Source: Epiperipatus broadwayi (Eukaryota > Onychophora > Udeonychophora > Euonychophora > Peripatidae). From it: DNA of 64,000 nt. Location: contig JAQFVV010000275.1 in the NCBI GenBank assembly GCA_028023455.1, positions 1,116,001 through 1,180,000 on the forward strand. Reading direction: 5' to 3'. The translations under genes and the position numbers were made by a program. This document shows, piece by piece, positions 26,101 through 39,972 of this stretch; positions within the stretch are counted from its first letter, which is position 1; the number at the start of each line of letters is the position of its first letter. The notes under the pieces are model-generated. The model was not told the DNA's origin, did not search any database, and saw nothing but the letters and a program-made list of their open reading frames with translations.

Positions 26101-29100
26101 ATCAATCTTCACTTACGTTGTTTTGTGCATGCTTATGTTTTAACCCCCCCCCCCATGTTACGTAGATAAGAGGAAAAAGAATACCTTCTGCTAACAAAAT
26201 TAAAAGTTTTTAATTCAAAATAAAACCTAAAAATAATACTGTATTTTATTAAACATTGATTTAAATCAAATTCATATCATTATTTTAATTTACTTTTAGT
26301 ATATTCCCAGAAGAAAATTGGACAAATAGTTATGTTAACAAAAATGTAATTAATTTAATTTTTATTTAAATCTTTTCTTGTAATACATCTGATTTTAGTT
26401 ACTATTACCTTTCTAAATATGCATTTTTAATATTTGAAGTAATATGAACTAAATAATATAAATAAAACTGATATGAGACTAATTAAACATTTCAAATATA
26501 TTCCATACATTTCCATTCTTATTACCCAAACAGATGGTTTTAGTTAAATATGACTTAAACTTAAGTATATATATGCAGACACATATATTTAGTGTCAATA
26601 TATTATAGTTTTTCATTCCCTTTTAATTGATCAGTTATTAATTAAACTTGATGTTTTATATATATATATTCATACAATTATCTTTATTATAGTTAAAAAA
26701 ATTAGTTTTATATATTTTTCTTTTCTTAGGTTTTTTTTTATGAGTATAAAGGTTTAATATATTTATATAATATATTTTATGTCCATATGTTAAATAGTTA
26801 TGTTTGTTTGCTGTTTCATCTAATCATTTTTCTGTACGTGCATGGTAAATCATATTACAATCTTTTATTTTATAATTATATTAATGAAATTTTCAGTTAT
26901 TCTTTATACAAAAAGATTTTTTTTTAAAATTTCTATCTCTTCAAAACCAAGTTTATCTTACAGACCAAAGTAATTTAACCATACAAAGATATTTGTAATT
27001 CTTTCATTAGTTTCTGAGAAAATAATAATTGTAATATTTTTAACACTAAAATAAAGTAGTATGTGGTTTCTGTTTTATGTTTAATTTGCATTTGATGACG
27101 GTAGTCCATTTTACATCTCTGCTTCTGAACCATCTCTGTAAATAAGAATAATTAATAAAGTCCAAATAAAAGTGCTAATAAGATAATTACAATGTTTTCT
27201 GAGCTAAATTGTAATCCATAAGCAAAAGTTGTTATTAAATGTATATTTTTTAAAAAATCTGTTCTTACATTGCTTATAAAAAGAAATGTGATGATAAATT
27301 ATTTACAAATTACTTATTGAAATATATATAATATGTTTTAAATAGAATTATAACTTTTTATCTTACTGTGAGAGTGAATTACAAATTATTTGTTTATAAG
27401 AAATTTATTTGCTAACTAAATGCATATTTATATTTTTACATTAACAAATAAATAATTAGATATAACAAAAAGCAAATACATTATTGTAAATAATAAGAAA
27501 TTCTCACTTGTAGAATACTGCAATGCAAACATAAATCTACAATATCATGAATTAACATACAAATAAATAGGCTAAATCCAGTTTCCTATACTGGACATGT
27601 ATTTCAAGTATAATCACTCCATTCAGTTTAGAAACATTTTTGAATTATTGGCTCAAATTTTATTTCTTTACTTAAAGTATAGGCAATTTGCAATGTCAAC
27701 TAAAAACAGGATAAAAATATTTCCTTATTATTTGTAAATTATGTATAATTCCTTTGCATAGTTTACTGCAACAATCGAATTGTGGAGTAAGGAGATCAAG
27801 GTCAATGAATCATGGCTTCAGCCATCACTTTGGTGGATTAACCTTTTATGAACTTCTGAGCAATGAATGATTTATTTTTATTTTCACTGCATGTAATTGA
27901 AGAACATCACAACAGCTAAGATATATATTTATGTCATAAACATTAAATGTGCTATATATATTATTGAAAGCAATCACAAATTCTGATATTTTTAATCCTT
28001 TAAAGAAAATGTGAATTTAAGATATAATAAATCCAATACATATGCTTTTGATATCATAATTAGTATGTATGAATGCATTAATCTATATGTGAGTTAGTTC
28101 AAACTTTGAAAGTCCCATAGTCTTTCTAAATAGTCAACTAACATTGAAGCAAATAGTTCTAAAATGTTTGAATATTTAAATCTATAGCCTATGTAAAGGA
28201 GTGATTACACTTGATGGGAGTTTATTTGTCTAATTTGATTTCAGAATGCAGTACAAATTGCCATTTGTAATTGGTTACAACAATTATATCAGATATTTCT
28301 TATTACATGTGTGAGTGCATACAAGTGCAATTATTGCTTTGAGGATTTTAATTTAAATCATGCTAACTCTAAATCAAAATTATTTAACTAAACTAATAAA
28401 ATCTCTAGGACTGAACACACTTTTATCATGTTTGAAATAGGTGCTGCATTTATATTACATATGCTCCATGTAAACATGCTTATTATGGTTAATTTTTATT
28501 TCGTGGCATGATTGCTTTTGGAATAAGAAATGTTTTTATTGTTATAAATTTCTCAGATAAAAAGTGTTTTAGAAATCATCAAAATTAGCTAATTTATTAT
28601 TGTAGTAGACCATGCCTTCAAATTCAATGATAATGCTCATAACTAATAAATAAATATATACTTCTTCAAAATAATATTCAGTATATAAATATTTTCATGT
28701 ACACACATGTGAATAAATATAGTACTTAATATTATTTATTAAAACAATAATATTCTTAAATTAAGCAATTACTTTTACAAGTCTACTAATATATCGATAT
28801 GTAAATTAATACACTTTACACCTACACTTTTTTAATCCAGGAAACATTTCCAAGTTTCATTCATTCTGAACTACTATACTTAAAAGAAATTATTTTAAAT
28901 GGTGTACAGAGTGAGTAAGATGTAATTTACATATAAATTGTTATTGTTGATTAAATAAATTACTTTTTAGCTACTGATTCTCTAAATGATAGAACAGAAT
29001 TAAAATATAACTTTTTATTTCATATTATTACTGACATCTTTTATATATTTATATCTTTATTCATATATAAAAATAAAAGTGAAAAAAAAATATTATGTTT

Positions 29101-29224
29101 TAATATTGCATCATTATTCAGAAATTCCATAACTATTTTATATTTTCTGTTTAAAAATTGAAAATGCTATTTTTTTACACATTTTTAAAGTACATAATAA
29201 ATCTTCATTTTTCTTATCAATCTT
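23111..29224. other. AT-rich non-coding DNA
   Basis: No gene or full repeat recognised. Homopolymer runs of G (about 24,418-24,427) and C (about 26,142-26,153) stand out. A tract near 27,775-27,870 and one at 23,660-23,830 are less AT-rich but hold no recognisable feature. Confidence 0.55.
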
Positions 29225-29600
29225 TAATGCTGTATGATGTTTTCTGATTTCCAACATCATGCTCTTTGTCAGTTTATACTTCTTTCTAAAAAAAAAATTT
29301 CTCTAAGTTTTTTTTCTATTTTTATTTTTGATAATTTTTTTGGAGAACCATTTTTTTGTCTTTCCTGGTGTTGTCCTGTTTAATATTCGTTTCAGTAATT
29401 TTTTCTGAAGCATTATTTTTACATATCCATACCATATATCATGATCTGATTTCACTTTTTATAGTTAATTCAATATCAATTATTTTTCTAATTCTTTTAT
29501 TTCTTATCTATTTCTCTTCTTCACTTTCCTGTTGATCTTTATCAATAACCCATCTTTATAACTATCTTTTTTTTCAGCTGCCAATTAATTAGCATTCTCA
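29225..29600 (-). mobile_element. LINE C-terminal fragment, different family from the RTE copies
   Basis: On the minus strand, about 29,460-29,350 reads DIWYGYVKIMLQKKLLKRI followed by LNRTTPGKTKKW. This corresponds to the common LINE tail motif of the form RWYGHVKRMxxxRLPKRxLxWxPxGxRxRGRPxxxW. The flanking sequence is degenerate. The RTE copies in this window have a different tail (motif KRPHMKWMDEI), so this belongs to another non-LTR lineage. Ends are approximate. Confidence 0.6.
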
Positions 29601-31374
29601 TCATTAAAAAGTACAATTATTTAAATTATGTAATGTGTTTTGAATCTCAAATAAAAACAGGTGATTTAAATGTTTTTACAAAATTAATTAATTTCAGGAT
29701 ATAAAAATATATAATCTAACATTATATTATTAATTTCAGAAAGATAAGCTATGCTCTGGATAAAAAATAGTTAAATCAGTTTTTATTATTACGTAATATG
29801 AAAATTATACATCTACAAATGTTGTAATGTATATATATTATGCTTTTTTGCCCAAGTAAAAGCTGCTTAATCCAGGTATTAATATTTAATTAAGATCAAT
29901 GATATTTTTCTACTGCTTGATATTTCTTAATTAATTACAACCTATCATTGGTTATAGCTTGACCATGAATGTTTTTGAGTTGCTTACATTAATAAAAAAA
30001 AGTTAATTGAATGATTAGTTGCTTAAGAGATCATATGATGTTCAAGTACTAAAGACAGTTCGATCTTTTATGCATGAACCTTTAAATTTCATGTTTATTA
30101 CTCTATTATTATAGTACACTGTACAGCGCTTTGTATTACAAAAATGCATAACTCATAAAATGAAGAAACCAATGAACAAAATATGTACCAAATATTTAAA
30201 TTTTTTAAATTATTGAATATTTTAATTAAATCAGTGTATGTATTCTGTAAATGTATGTATTGCTATAAAATTTGCTTTAGATGTTTTTATTTAAGTTTTT
30301 GTTTGAAAATTAATATACATATTCTTAACTGGTTGATGGCTTTTTTCCACTCCATTACTTACATTAGTAATTAATTTGTTTCTTTATGTAGAAGTATTAA
30401 TTTCTCATTTATCATTTTTAATTTAAATTAATGGACATTTTTGTTTATCTTTTTTTTTCTTCTTTCTCATATTAAAAATTCTTGCTGACTGGACTTTTTT
30501 TTATTTTGTACAAATTATGAACTTATAAAAACGCAGAGTACATACAGATATCAATCAATTAAATTTCCTATTTGAAAAATTAAAATAACAATGCATAAAA
30601 ATCTTTTGAAGTCCAATACTATAATCAGTTAAATCATTATAATAGCTATTGCAGTTATTATTAATTTAACACTTTTAAAGACTTGATTTTAATATATATA
30701 TATACTATTTTCACATTCTTATAATATTTAAAACGGAATCTATTAAAAAATATTCTGCTAAACAGTTTTTATAATATAATATATTTTTACATTAATGAAT
30801 ATTATATTTTTATCAGTAATTAATAAATAAATAAAAATATGATGAAATATTTTTATTTATTATGAAGAAGAAAAAACTTTTTTTTTAAGATTTTACATTT
30901 AATATATATTTTTCTTACTTTCAATTTATAAATGTAATCAATAAAATAGTAAGTACTTCATACTTTTAGAATGCATTTCAATCAATTAAACTTTGTCATA
31001 TAAGCTAAGCCCTCTTTAATCCCCCAAATGCTGTACATTGTTCCTGACAGAGATATTTTAAGTGCTGGCTCTGGCTAAGCATTTATCATAAAGCTTGTAG
31101 ATGAATTGACAATCCTCATTGTTTATAACTTACAAGCTTAAAAGATAGGGTCATGTGATCTATGACTCTTATTTTGACTATTTATAATCTCAGCCATAAG
31201 TCTTATGCAATTTCATATTGCTAAGACTACTAATATATGGTATGGCTGAAGATCTATCAGCCCCATATACCTATTTGAGTTGGATAGCTGGGTTTGAAGA
31301 CATGTAGATGTCTGAAAATTTCAGATTTTCCACTCAATAGATAACTTTTAGATAGGTACTTGGCTTTGGATTGG
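29601..31374. other. AT-rich non-coding DNA
   Basis: Nothing recognised. 30,990-31,330 is somewhat less AT-rich and may be part of an older repeat. Confidence 0.55.
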
Positions 31375-31825
31375 TATTTTTATAGTAAAAAATAAACCAC
31401 TTCTTACCATATTTTTGAACTTTTTATTTAGAGTTATTTAGAACAATAACAAAGCAAACTTAAACCAACCATTATATTTTAATGTAAATTGATTTTGAGA
31501 TTACTGATATTTAAGTTTATAGAGCAGAGATTTTCCACTTATTTTTAAAACTCTATAATAAGTGAACACATATCATATATTGTATATTATTTAACATTAT
31601 ATATTATTTAACATTAAATATATGACATGTCTTTATTTATTATAGAGTTTTAAAAATGTGTGAGACATCTCTATTCTATAAACTTAATATCTGTTATTTA
31701 AAAATCAATTTACAATAATAGTCTGCTTTAAGTTTGATCTCTGACTCTTTGTTCTGGATAACTCTAAATAAAAGATCTAAAATATGGTAAGAAGTGATTC
31801 ATTTTTTTATTGTAAAAAAATATTT
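31375..31825. repeat. Palindromic foldback/MITE element, arms about 215 bp
   Basis: The left arm (31,375-31,590) and right arm (31,612-31,825) are imperfect inverted copies. Examples: ACCACTTCTTACCATATTTT mirrored by TATGGTAAGAAGTGATTC, TTTATTTAGAGTTAT mirrored by ATAACTCTAAATAAA, and TTTTAAAACTCTATAATAA mirrored by TTATTATAGAGTTTTAAAAA. The centre is about 20 bp of AT-rich DNA. There is no coding capacity. The form suits a foldback element or a MITE that is nearly all terminal inverted repeat. A transcript would fold into a long hairpin. Confidence 0.8.
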
Positions 31826-33240
31826 AACATTGCAGATGGAGGCCAGTTAAAGTATTATAAATAAAATAGACTTGGTAAATTTCACATGCCATTATATATT
31901 ATAACAAAACCCGTATTTACCTCTCACTAGACACGTATGTACTATCAAATATGTATGAGGCGTATTAATATTTAATTAATTAATTCGACCAAAAAAATAT
32001 TATTATTTAAACTTGTGGTCATTCTCGCAACTGTGATATATCCCCAATGCGTATTTATGGTTGTCCAAGGACACCAAGTGCCAAATTTATACGGAAATAA
32101 GTATTACACGAAGTAGATATATCACCAACAAGAATACTATTTATGGAATGTGAGAGGGGTTCTGACCACCAGCTAGCTCAGTCTCATGGTCGGGTGATGT
32201 CATAGCCATGAGTAGCTATGAATGGGGTAAAGAATTCACTTTTATTTATATTTTTAAGTCTAAAAATATCTAAACAATCCTAAACCAAATAAAATGATTT
32301 TATAAACAATCAAACTGAGTCAGTACTTTACTTTCTTGATATATGTTTATTGAATAAAAAAAAATAATAATATTTAGCACTCTGTCATTTTTCCCTTTTT
32401 TTATCGCAATCATACAGCATTCTCTCGTAGATCTCACAACATATCTTAAGTAGCGAAAATCGATACTACGAAAGTTTGTATCATGTGACTTTCAACCCTC
32501 GTTGCTTTCGTATGTCCATAATGGAGCGACACTTTAAAGAATTATCATAAAGTTATTTCACAAGTCACCTTTCACTGATTATAAAAACACAACCATTTCT
32601 TTTTTATAAAGAAGATTTTTAACAGATTAATAATAAGAGTTCTTTACCTGCTTTCCTGGGAAGTAGCAGAAGCAATTTTTATTTATTTTATTTATTGTTC
32701 TATAGTTCCATTCCTCAGATAATTAGGCCATTCAAGGTAGCGATCTTAGATTTTTCTATGTCCGTTGGCTGATGAGGTTTATTTGATTCCATGCTGGAAT
32801 TATGTGTTATTCGAGGTATCCTGGTTTTATGGAAGCAGCTACAGTAAGTTGGGATCAGGGGCTTGGATCCAATGCGGATTTTCTTACCCTGACATGTCTG
32901 TTGAAACTACCATTATATAGTTTTAAATATTCACTCGCTGAGTTGTTTACTATTGTAGCTCTGCCAGAAAAAAGATCCTATGCATTGTGGGTGGCTCACT
33001 TTTATAGCCCCCTCCATTGTTTCTAGAAGCTTCTTTTTACCTCACTTCCGATCTTCAAGGTGGAATAACCAGATCCGTAGAAGTGTGATAACTTGTGTCG
33101 TCATTTCTGTTTTAAATATCAGAACAATAAAATCCCGTTCTGCTGGATAACTCTAGTTTTTCAACATGAAACAAAAAAAAATCTCATTTCTCTCTTTACA
33201 TGACATTATATTTATTCAATTTTAAAATATTATTTAACAT
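31826..33240. other. Non-coding DNA, moderately GC-enriched 32,000-33,130
   Basis: This segment is less AT-rich than its surroundings. It has a polyadenylation-like AATAAAATCCC at about 33,126 and a 74-codon frame (32,802-33,026, plus) that I do not recognise. A TAGCTCAGTCT A-box-like word near 32,172 lacks a convincing B box. It could be a decayed LTR or a gene fragment; I cannot decide. Confidence 0.45.
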
Positions 33241-34851
33241 GATTTACAAGGGAAAAGGTGAATATTTTACTTTTCATAAATGTATCATGCATACTATCAC
33301 CTATGTTGTGTAAAGGACTTTTATGTTAAATGTTATCTTATTAATTATGTGTAAAGTGAACTCATGTTAATTGTTAATAAATTTGTTTTTATTATTATTA
33401 AATTTTGGTCTCTGTCTCAGTATGTTTTTTTGGTTCATTAATTGTTAATTATATTATTCAAATCAGATATACGGTACCATTTATAAATACAGATCCAAAC
33501 TTGAAAATGCAAAGATGCATTAGAATGGCAGTTCAAAAGATTGGAATTGAATTTAACTTAAAATTATTTGTTTGATTTATTTAAAAATTAAGTTCATTTA
33601 TGACTGCATATTATGTAAATTATTATATTCATGAGAGTGTACATTATTTTGAAGATGATTTTAAAATTGCATTTGTTGCTGAATATCAGAATGGCATAAA
33701 AGATACCCTTTCCATTCTTGGTATTCAAATATCATCCTAGGTAAACACTGTTCTTTTAAATTTTATTGTTTCATGCTTTTATTATTTAGATTTAATATTT
33801 CTTTAATTATTATGACTATTGTTATTATGGTACATTAGGATGAATTAACTTATAAAGGAAGTGTATGTCTCCTATAATCTAAATTTATTTTAGTCTTTAG
33901 GTGAGAAAAAGAAAAATCAATTTAAAAATGTCAATAAATTTCTCACCTAATGAATAAAATAAATTACTGCTCTAAGTAATACGAATATCTATTTGAATTG
34001 CCATGATCTGATCTAACCCTTGGAAAATAAAAGTTAATGTACTTTTCTTATAGTACAATAGAATTGATTTGATAATGCTACACAGATGTGATTTAGATAA
34101 TGGGAAAATCATGTAATAATAATGATAAAATGATCTCAGGGTTCTTAATAAACAAATTGAATATATTCTGTCTTCACATATTGTTGAATAACTGAATGAC
34201 ATCCTAATAGACTATAGGAGACATACACTTTCTTTATACATTAATTCATCCTAATGTACCATAATAACAATAGTCATAATAATTAAAGAAATATTAAATC
34301 TAAATAATAAAAGCATGAAACAATAAAATTTATAAGAACAGAGTCTTCACCTAGGATGATATTTGAATACCAAGAATGGAAAGGGTATCTTTTATGCCAT
34401 TCTGATACTCAGCAACAAATGAAATTTTAAAATCATCTTCAAAATAATGTACACTCTCATGGATATAATAATTTAAATAATATGAAGTCTTAAATGAACT
34501 TAATTTTTAAAGTATATCAAACAAATAATTTTAAGTTAAATTCAATTCCAATCTTTGGAACTGCCATTCTAATGCATCTTTGCATTTTCAAGTTTGGATC
34601 TGTATTTGTAAATGGTACTGTATATCTGATTTGAATAATATAATTAACAATTAATGAACCAAGAAAACATACTGAGACAGAGACCAAAATTTAATAATAA
34701 TAAAAACAAATTTATTAACAATTAACATGAGTTCACTTTACACATAATTAATACATTAACATTTAACATAAAGGTCCTTTGCACAACATAGGTGATGATA
34801 TACATGATACATTTATGAAGAATAAAATATTCACTTTTTCCCTTGCAAATC
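33241..34851. repeat. Large inverted repeat, arms about 640 bp, spacer about 326 bp
   Basis: The left arm (33,241-33,880) and right arm (34,207-34,851) are inverted copies differing at only a few per cent of positions by eye, over their whole length. Matches include GGGAAAAGGTGAATATTTTA, CACCTATGTTGTGTAAAGGA, GAAAATGCAAAGATGCATTA and GGTACATTAGGATGAATTAA, all recovered in order from the opposite strand. The spacer (33,881-34,206) is unique and includes its own small inverted repeat (TAGGTGAGAAA at 33,898 and TTTCTCACCTA at 33,943). No coding frame runs through the arms. It could be an inverted duplication, a foldback transposon, or a locus making long double-stranded RNA. Confidence 0.9.
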
Positions 34852-37800
34852 AAACCAATTCTTTATAAACTTTTAGCTGCTATTATTGACTATAACTTTT
34901 TAAATTTTGGCTTAACATATACTTTAGCTAAATGCTATTTTATTCTATTAACATTTGTTTTAAAATAATAATAATTTGCTATTATACTTGCTTACTTCTG
35001 CACATAATATTAATGGTGTTCTACTGTTATAGAATAATCATGTAGTAAGACTTTTAGAACATAATTTACAACAATATTTAAGATATACTTTATGTTCATC
35101 TGACTATTATTAATTGGCATAATTAAATAATTCTATGTTTATAGAATTACAAAATAAATTAGAAATTTGACCTTTAAATTAATACCTATTTAACTATTTT
35201 AGTAGATTATCATGGTAATACTAAGTATTATTCAAGGCATAGATAAGAAAATTTTTATCTGGCATTGTGTTAATTAAATAAAATTAAAATTGTAAAACTT
35301 TCAGAAGCCACATACACAGCACACTCTAATTCTATATCCACATAATAAATTATTAAAGAAACATGTAATGACTTTACCAATCCATCAGTGAATTACTTCT
35401 GGATGGTGAAGACAATAAACATATATGTGCACATCTTACTATGCTATTATAAAATATTAAATTTTAAGAAAATCTGTTTCTTGGTTTTATTATAACTGCT
35501 GGCAAAGCACAACATTACAATGTGTACACTAATCCCATTTCTATACACTATGGATAGAACAGTGCTATTAAACAACTAGATATTTCAAATACAAACTTAT
35601 GAATTGCCATAACCATTATTAAAGCAAACATTAACTTTATCTACATGGTGAACTAAAACTAAGACATCCTCATGAAGGAAAGACTACTCTGAGCCACAGC
35701 TACTACATTGAAACAAATAATGGCCTACTCCAACACACATTCTAATAAAAATATATGTGGACATGGTCCTAGCAAATGGAAGTGGAATATAAACCATACT
35801 AAAATCCTGATTAAGGATACAACTGTTTTAGCTAAGCATAAACTACAATTATAAACTATTAGAACAAAACCTCTCATGAAAAAATCTCTATCATTGGGAG
35901 AGCAATTCTCAATCCTCCAAAGTACAATAATTAACATATAAGGATAATAAAATCAAATGCATCACGTAACAATAAAAAAATGGAAATAACATTCTAAACA
36001 CAACCACGGCAAGTTGAAATAAATATCACTTAAAACTAGAGATAATTTATCTCTAAAAAATTCATACATGAAATAATGCACTAAAATCAACAAACAAATA
36101 CAAGACAAAGTAACTTTTTTTAAAAAAACTTAGAACAGCATAATAAATTTTACAAATAATAAAAAATGCACATATAACAACAATTGGCAGTATAATATTT
36201 TAGAAATAAGTGGATATCAATGACAAAATGCAAAACAATACTAAATGTAATAACTATAAATATAATACCTTATTGGCATTATAATGAAATCACTATGTTA
36301 CATTAGATAAAACTTTTTGCGAGTTTCTAATAAATATTACGTACATATCTATTTACCCAAAAATATATAACACGTGTATTGATAAGATAGTATTAATGAA
36401 TGTTAAGCAATACAAATTTGCCTTAACTGGATAAGTATATTAATATAATTTACTTCATGGCAAATAATTAAATAATAAAATAAATTGCATAACATAAGAA
36501 TAAATGCATAAAATTGTACCTGACAATTGATAATATCTTCACGTAATAATAAAAAAAATATTCTTATTTTTTTTAAAAACACTATAGTCCTTCAGCCAAC
36601 ATCTGCCATATTGAGTTGCTTGATGTGGGAAGACTCTTTGGATGGTGAATTATGTTAAAACAACGCATCCATCATTTTGTAAATTTGAAATAACATACAT
36701 GTCAATGACCTTCCGGGATAAATGGCATATACATTTAAAAACATTTAAGAATTACTTGAGCAGATTTGACTTCCATTCATTTACCTAAGTATTAATTGTA
36801 CAAAGTTCACTATAGCTTGTTTTCTTTTATTTTATTTAAATATAAAATTTTATTAAGGAGATTTTTTGTTTTTACATTTCTGTGGGTACATTTCAAAAGC
36901 AAAACTTTTTTTTAAAAGAGCATTTTCGCATTTTTCAAAGTTATTATTATTTTCTTTCAAATGAAAATAAAATTGACTATAGTAATTAAAAAATTATTTT
37001 TTCTGAAAAGACATAGCATGAATCATTTTTACATTATATAACATTTTTAAATAAAAGTTTTTCTCCTGTATTCTTATTCTTCATTTTTAAATAATGATTT
37101 TAAAATATTTAATTATGATGTATATAATTTTTCAGCAATAGAAATAATATCCTTTAAACTATTATATTTAATGTTTTCAGAACTTTCAATGAATAAGTTC
37201 TTTTCCTAATTGAAAAACATTTAAGTCAAGCACATAACTAATATAAAGAAGAGAATAATTACAATTATTCTTTTTGTCATTATCAAAGGTTAATTCTTTT
37301 AAAGTCTAATATAATAAAACTCCATTGAAGCATTTCTTCATTTTACCACTAAAATAATTTTTAGCAGTCTATCAATGATAGAATTGAATACTATTCAATT
37401 AAAATTGCACATATAACATCAATGTGATCCAATAAACAGATTAAAATCTTCCTTTCTTTTAAATATTATACTAAATTTAATTAATTCACTAATGAAGAGT
37501 AAGTAAGTGAGTTCAATAAAGGCAGGAATATTAATAATAAATTAGTAAAGTACAGAGTTCATACATATTCTTGAAAATATGAAATTATTCTACCTTTATA
37601 TTGAAGTTATCCTATTTTAGAATTATTGCTAAATAAAGAACAACAGTTTTTAGCAAGTATTTTTCTAATTTTCCTGGACTTCCCGATTAGATTAAGCATG
37701 AAGAACTCAACAACTGTCTGACTCTAGCAATGCATAATTATTTAAACAAAAAAAGCATTTATAAAAACAATATTTTTATTTTTTTAAATTTTTTAATTTT

Positions 37801-38528
37801 TTTTTTTTTTTTTGGGGTAAAAAGGAGAAGGAGGGGGGGGGAGGGAGAAACCAGACAGAAGACTTCCTCCACACTTACCTACTTATATATTTTCATATCT
37901 TAATGGGCAGGTAATCATTTACCTAGTTTTTTTATATTTATTTATGCTTCTAGTAACAAATATTCTAATCAAGACAAGGAACTAAAAATTAAATTACAAA
38001 ACAGTAATTATCACATGATAGTTTTGTAGTAAATTTTATTACCTCTGATTGACCTTTCATAATTTATTAACAAAATAAATTAAATAACTGATAAATATTA
38101 CCTTTTTAAATTATTATTAATAATTTTTGTTTATTAGAAGCTCAAATATTATTTCACTTACATTTGTATTTTAAATAAATAAACTTTAACATTATTTATT
38201 TTAATAAATGGCATTTTAAATTAGTGTGTAAGCATACACATTCAATCACACATATCCTGGAAATTAATGCAATTATTTTTATTATCTTGAATTTATTATG
38301 CTGAATATTAACCCTCACAACTTTATTTTATAATTAATAAACTAATTTCATTCTTTATAACTTTTCTAATACAGTTAATTAACAAATAATAGGCTAACTA
38401 TTTTAATAACAATATTTTAAAGCTAATGACCTTATTAATTAGCCAATAATTTATTAAGCATACAAAATTAATTTTAATAAACCTCCCTAAGTATTTCAAC
38501 TTAATAATATAGCATATAAAATGAAGTA
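34852..38528. other. AT-rich non-coding DNA
   Basis: No gene recognised. The plus strand is visibly A-rich over about 35,200-36,500. A poly-T and poly-purine tract lies at 37,770-37,855. Confidence 0.55.
37770..37855. repeat. Poly-T followed by G-rich polypurine tract
   Basis: T-rich sequence ends in about 17 consecutive T, then GGGG and a purine-only stretch with a run of nine G. It is low-complexity sequence with strong strand asymmetry and could form a triplex or G-quadruplex. Confidence 0.8.
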
Positions 38529-39972
38529 CACCTGGGTCTCTTTTTGTGTGGATTTTTAATGCAATTTTGAAGTTATGCAATTTATGTTTCTTCTTAATAT
38601 TTTTTATGCAGTTTTCTTTTATGTGATAAAGAAGTTTATATTTCATTTAAAATCAGGATTTCCCCATTTTATACACACACATTATATTTTACATACTTTA
38701 AATTCCTGTTGGAAAAAGGTTTGTCAATAAATTTAGATACTGTAGAAGATTTAGAAAAAGATAATGAAACAGAAGTGGAACCTATCGTTTCACAGCAAAA
38801 ATGATTCAAGAAAGACTTCAACTTTCTAATCAATTGGACAATCATTTTTTGTTAATGACATGAATTATGAATGAGCTCTTAAATTCCAATGAGAGCTAAA
38901 TAGTTGTTATGTTTGGGTATCATGAGCTTCATAAACAATTAGTAAAATCATCATCTCAAAGCTTAATCAATGATTACATTGTTGACAGAAAACTATTAAC
39001 ATTTAGATTGAAAAAAATTTTATTGGCTGAGTGAATTAAAGTTTTAAACTTTTGATTGGTTCAATTACAGAATCAGCAGTAAAAATATATTTGTCTTTTA
39101 ATATTAGATTCATTTTTAAAAAGCAAATTAATAATTTGTCTGATTATGAAAGTGAAAGTTTTTTCAAAAATAAATTTCTATTTATAATTATAAAAATATT
39201 CTATAGTGGAGATCCTAAAAAGAACATTCATAACCTATTAGAAATTCTGCATACATCATCAATTTATTTATCAATTTATGCTCATGTAAAAGTAAAGAAT
39301 TTTTACTAAAATCTTAATTATTTTTTCTAAAATAATTATATTTTCAGCATATTTTATCAAAATAATTTATAATATAAAAAAAATACTCTAAAATATACAT
39401 TTTCATTTTAAATATCAAAACAAAGAATTTGGAGCTGTCAAAATTGTTGTCAAGCACTCCCTGTAAATTCACTATGATAATGCAAAAATTGATAGCTTTA
39501 GAGTGACTTGAAGTCATGAATGAAAATTTTCAGTTGATGCACTTTATTAAACACAACATAAGACAGAAGTTGGCACTAATTGTATTTCCTCTTGTGACAA
39601 ATCTGATTTCTTATCAATTCACAAATGTACCCACATATTGTCAAATAGCAATAATGATTAAAATATATATGAAAAAAGGTAAATTAAATTACAAATAAAA
39701 ACATAATGTTTTGAATAAAATGTAAATTAAATTACACATAAAAACATAATATTTTGAATAAAATTAAATAGTTAATAAAAAAAGTAAAAAAAGTTTGTCT
39801 TGTAACAATTTTTTTTAAATATTTGAATTTTTTTATTAGTCATACTTTATTTTCGTTTTTTTTTTATGCAAATTTTAAAGTAAGCATTTATTGAAAATTA
39901 TGAACATTGTGTGATTTCTTTTATGTGGGTTTTTTGCAGAACCTATCTACCACATAAAAAGAGGCCCAGGTG
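38529..39972. mobile_element. DNA transposon remnant with 23-bp terminal inverted repeats, TA-flanked
   Basis: The left end CACCTGGGTCTCTTTTTGTG (38,529 on) and the inverted right end CACCTGGGCCTCTTTTTATG (from 39,972 on the minus strand) agree at 21 of 23 positions. A TA lies directly outside each end. Inside, 38,735-39,010 (plus) reads as a broken frame with TVEDLEKDNETEVEPIVSQQ, then MIQERLQLSNQLDNHF. Frames at 39,052-39,309 (85 codons) and 39,516-39,698 (60 codons) are of unknown identity. I cannot place the transposase: the acidic lead-in would suit several transposase families, and the TA flanks suggest a TA-targeting superfamily but could belong to a longer TIR. The length of 1,444 bp fits a decayed autonomous or internally deleted copy. 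Confidence 0.7.

Noticed and set aside
32160-32230. A-box-like TAGCTCAGTCT suggesting a tRNA or SINE
   Set aside because: The downstream B box is not convincing and no tail is visible.
32770-32815. CTGATGAG near 32,772 as a hammerhead core
   Set aside because: The following sequence cannot form stem II with a GAA box.
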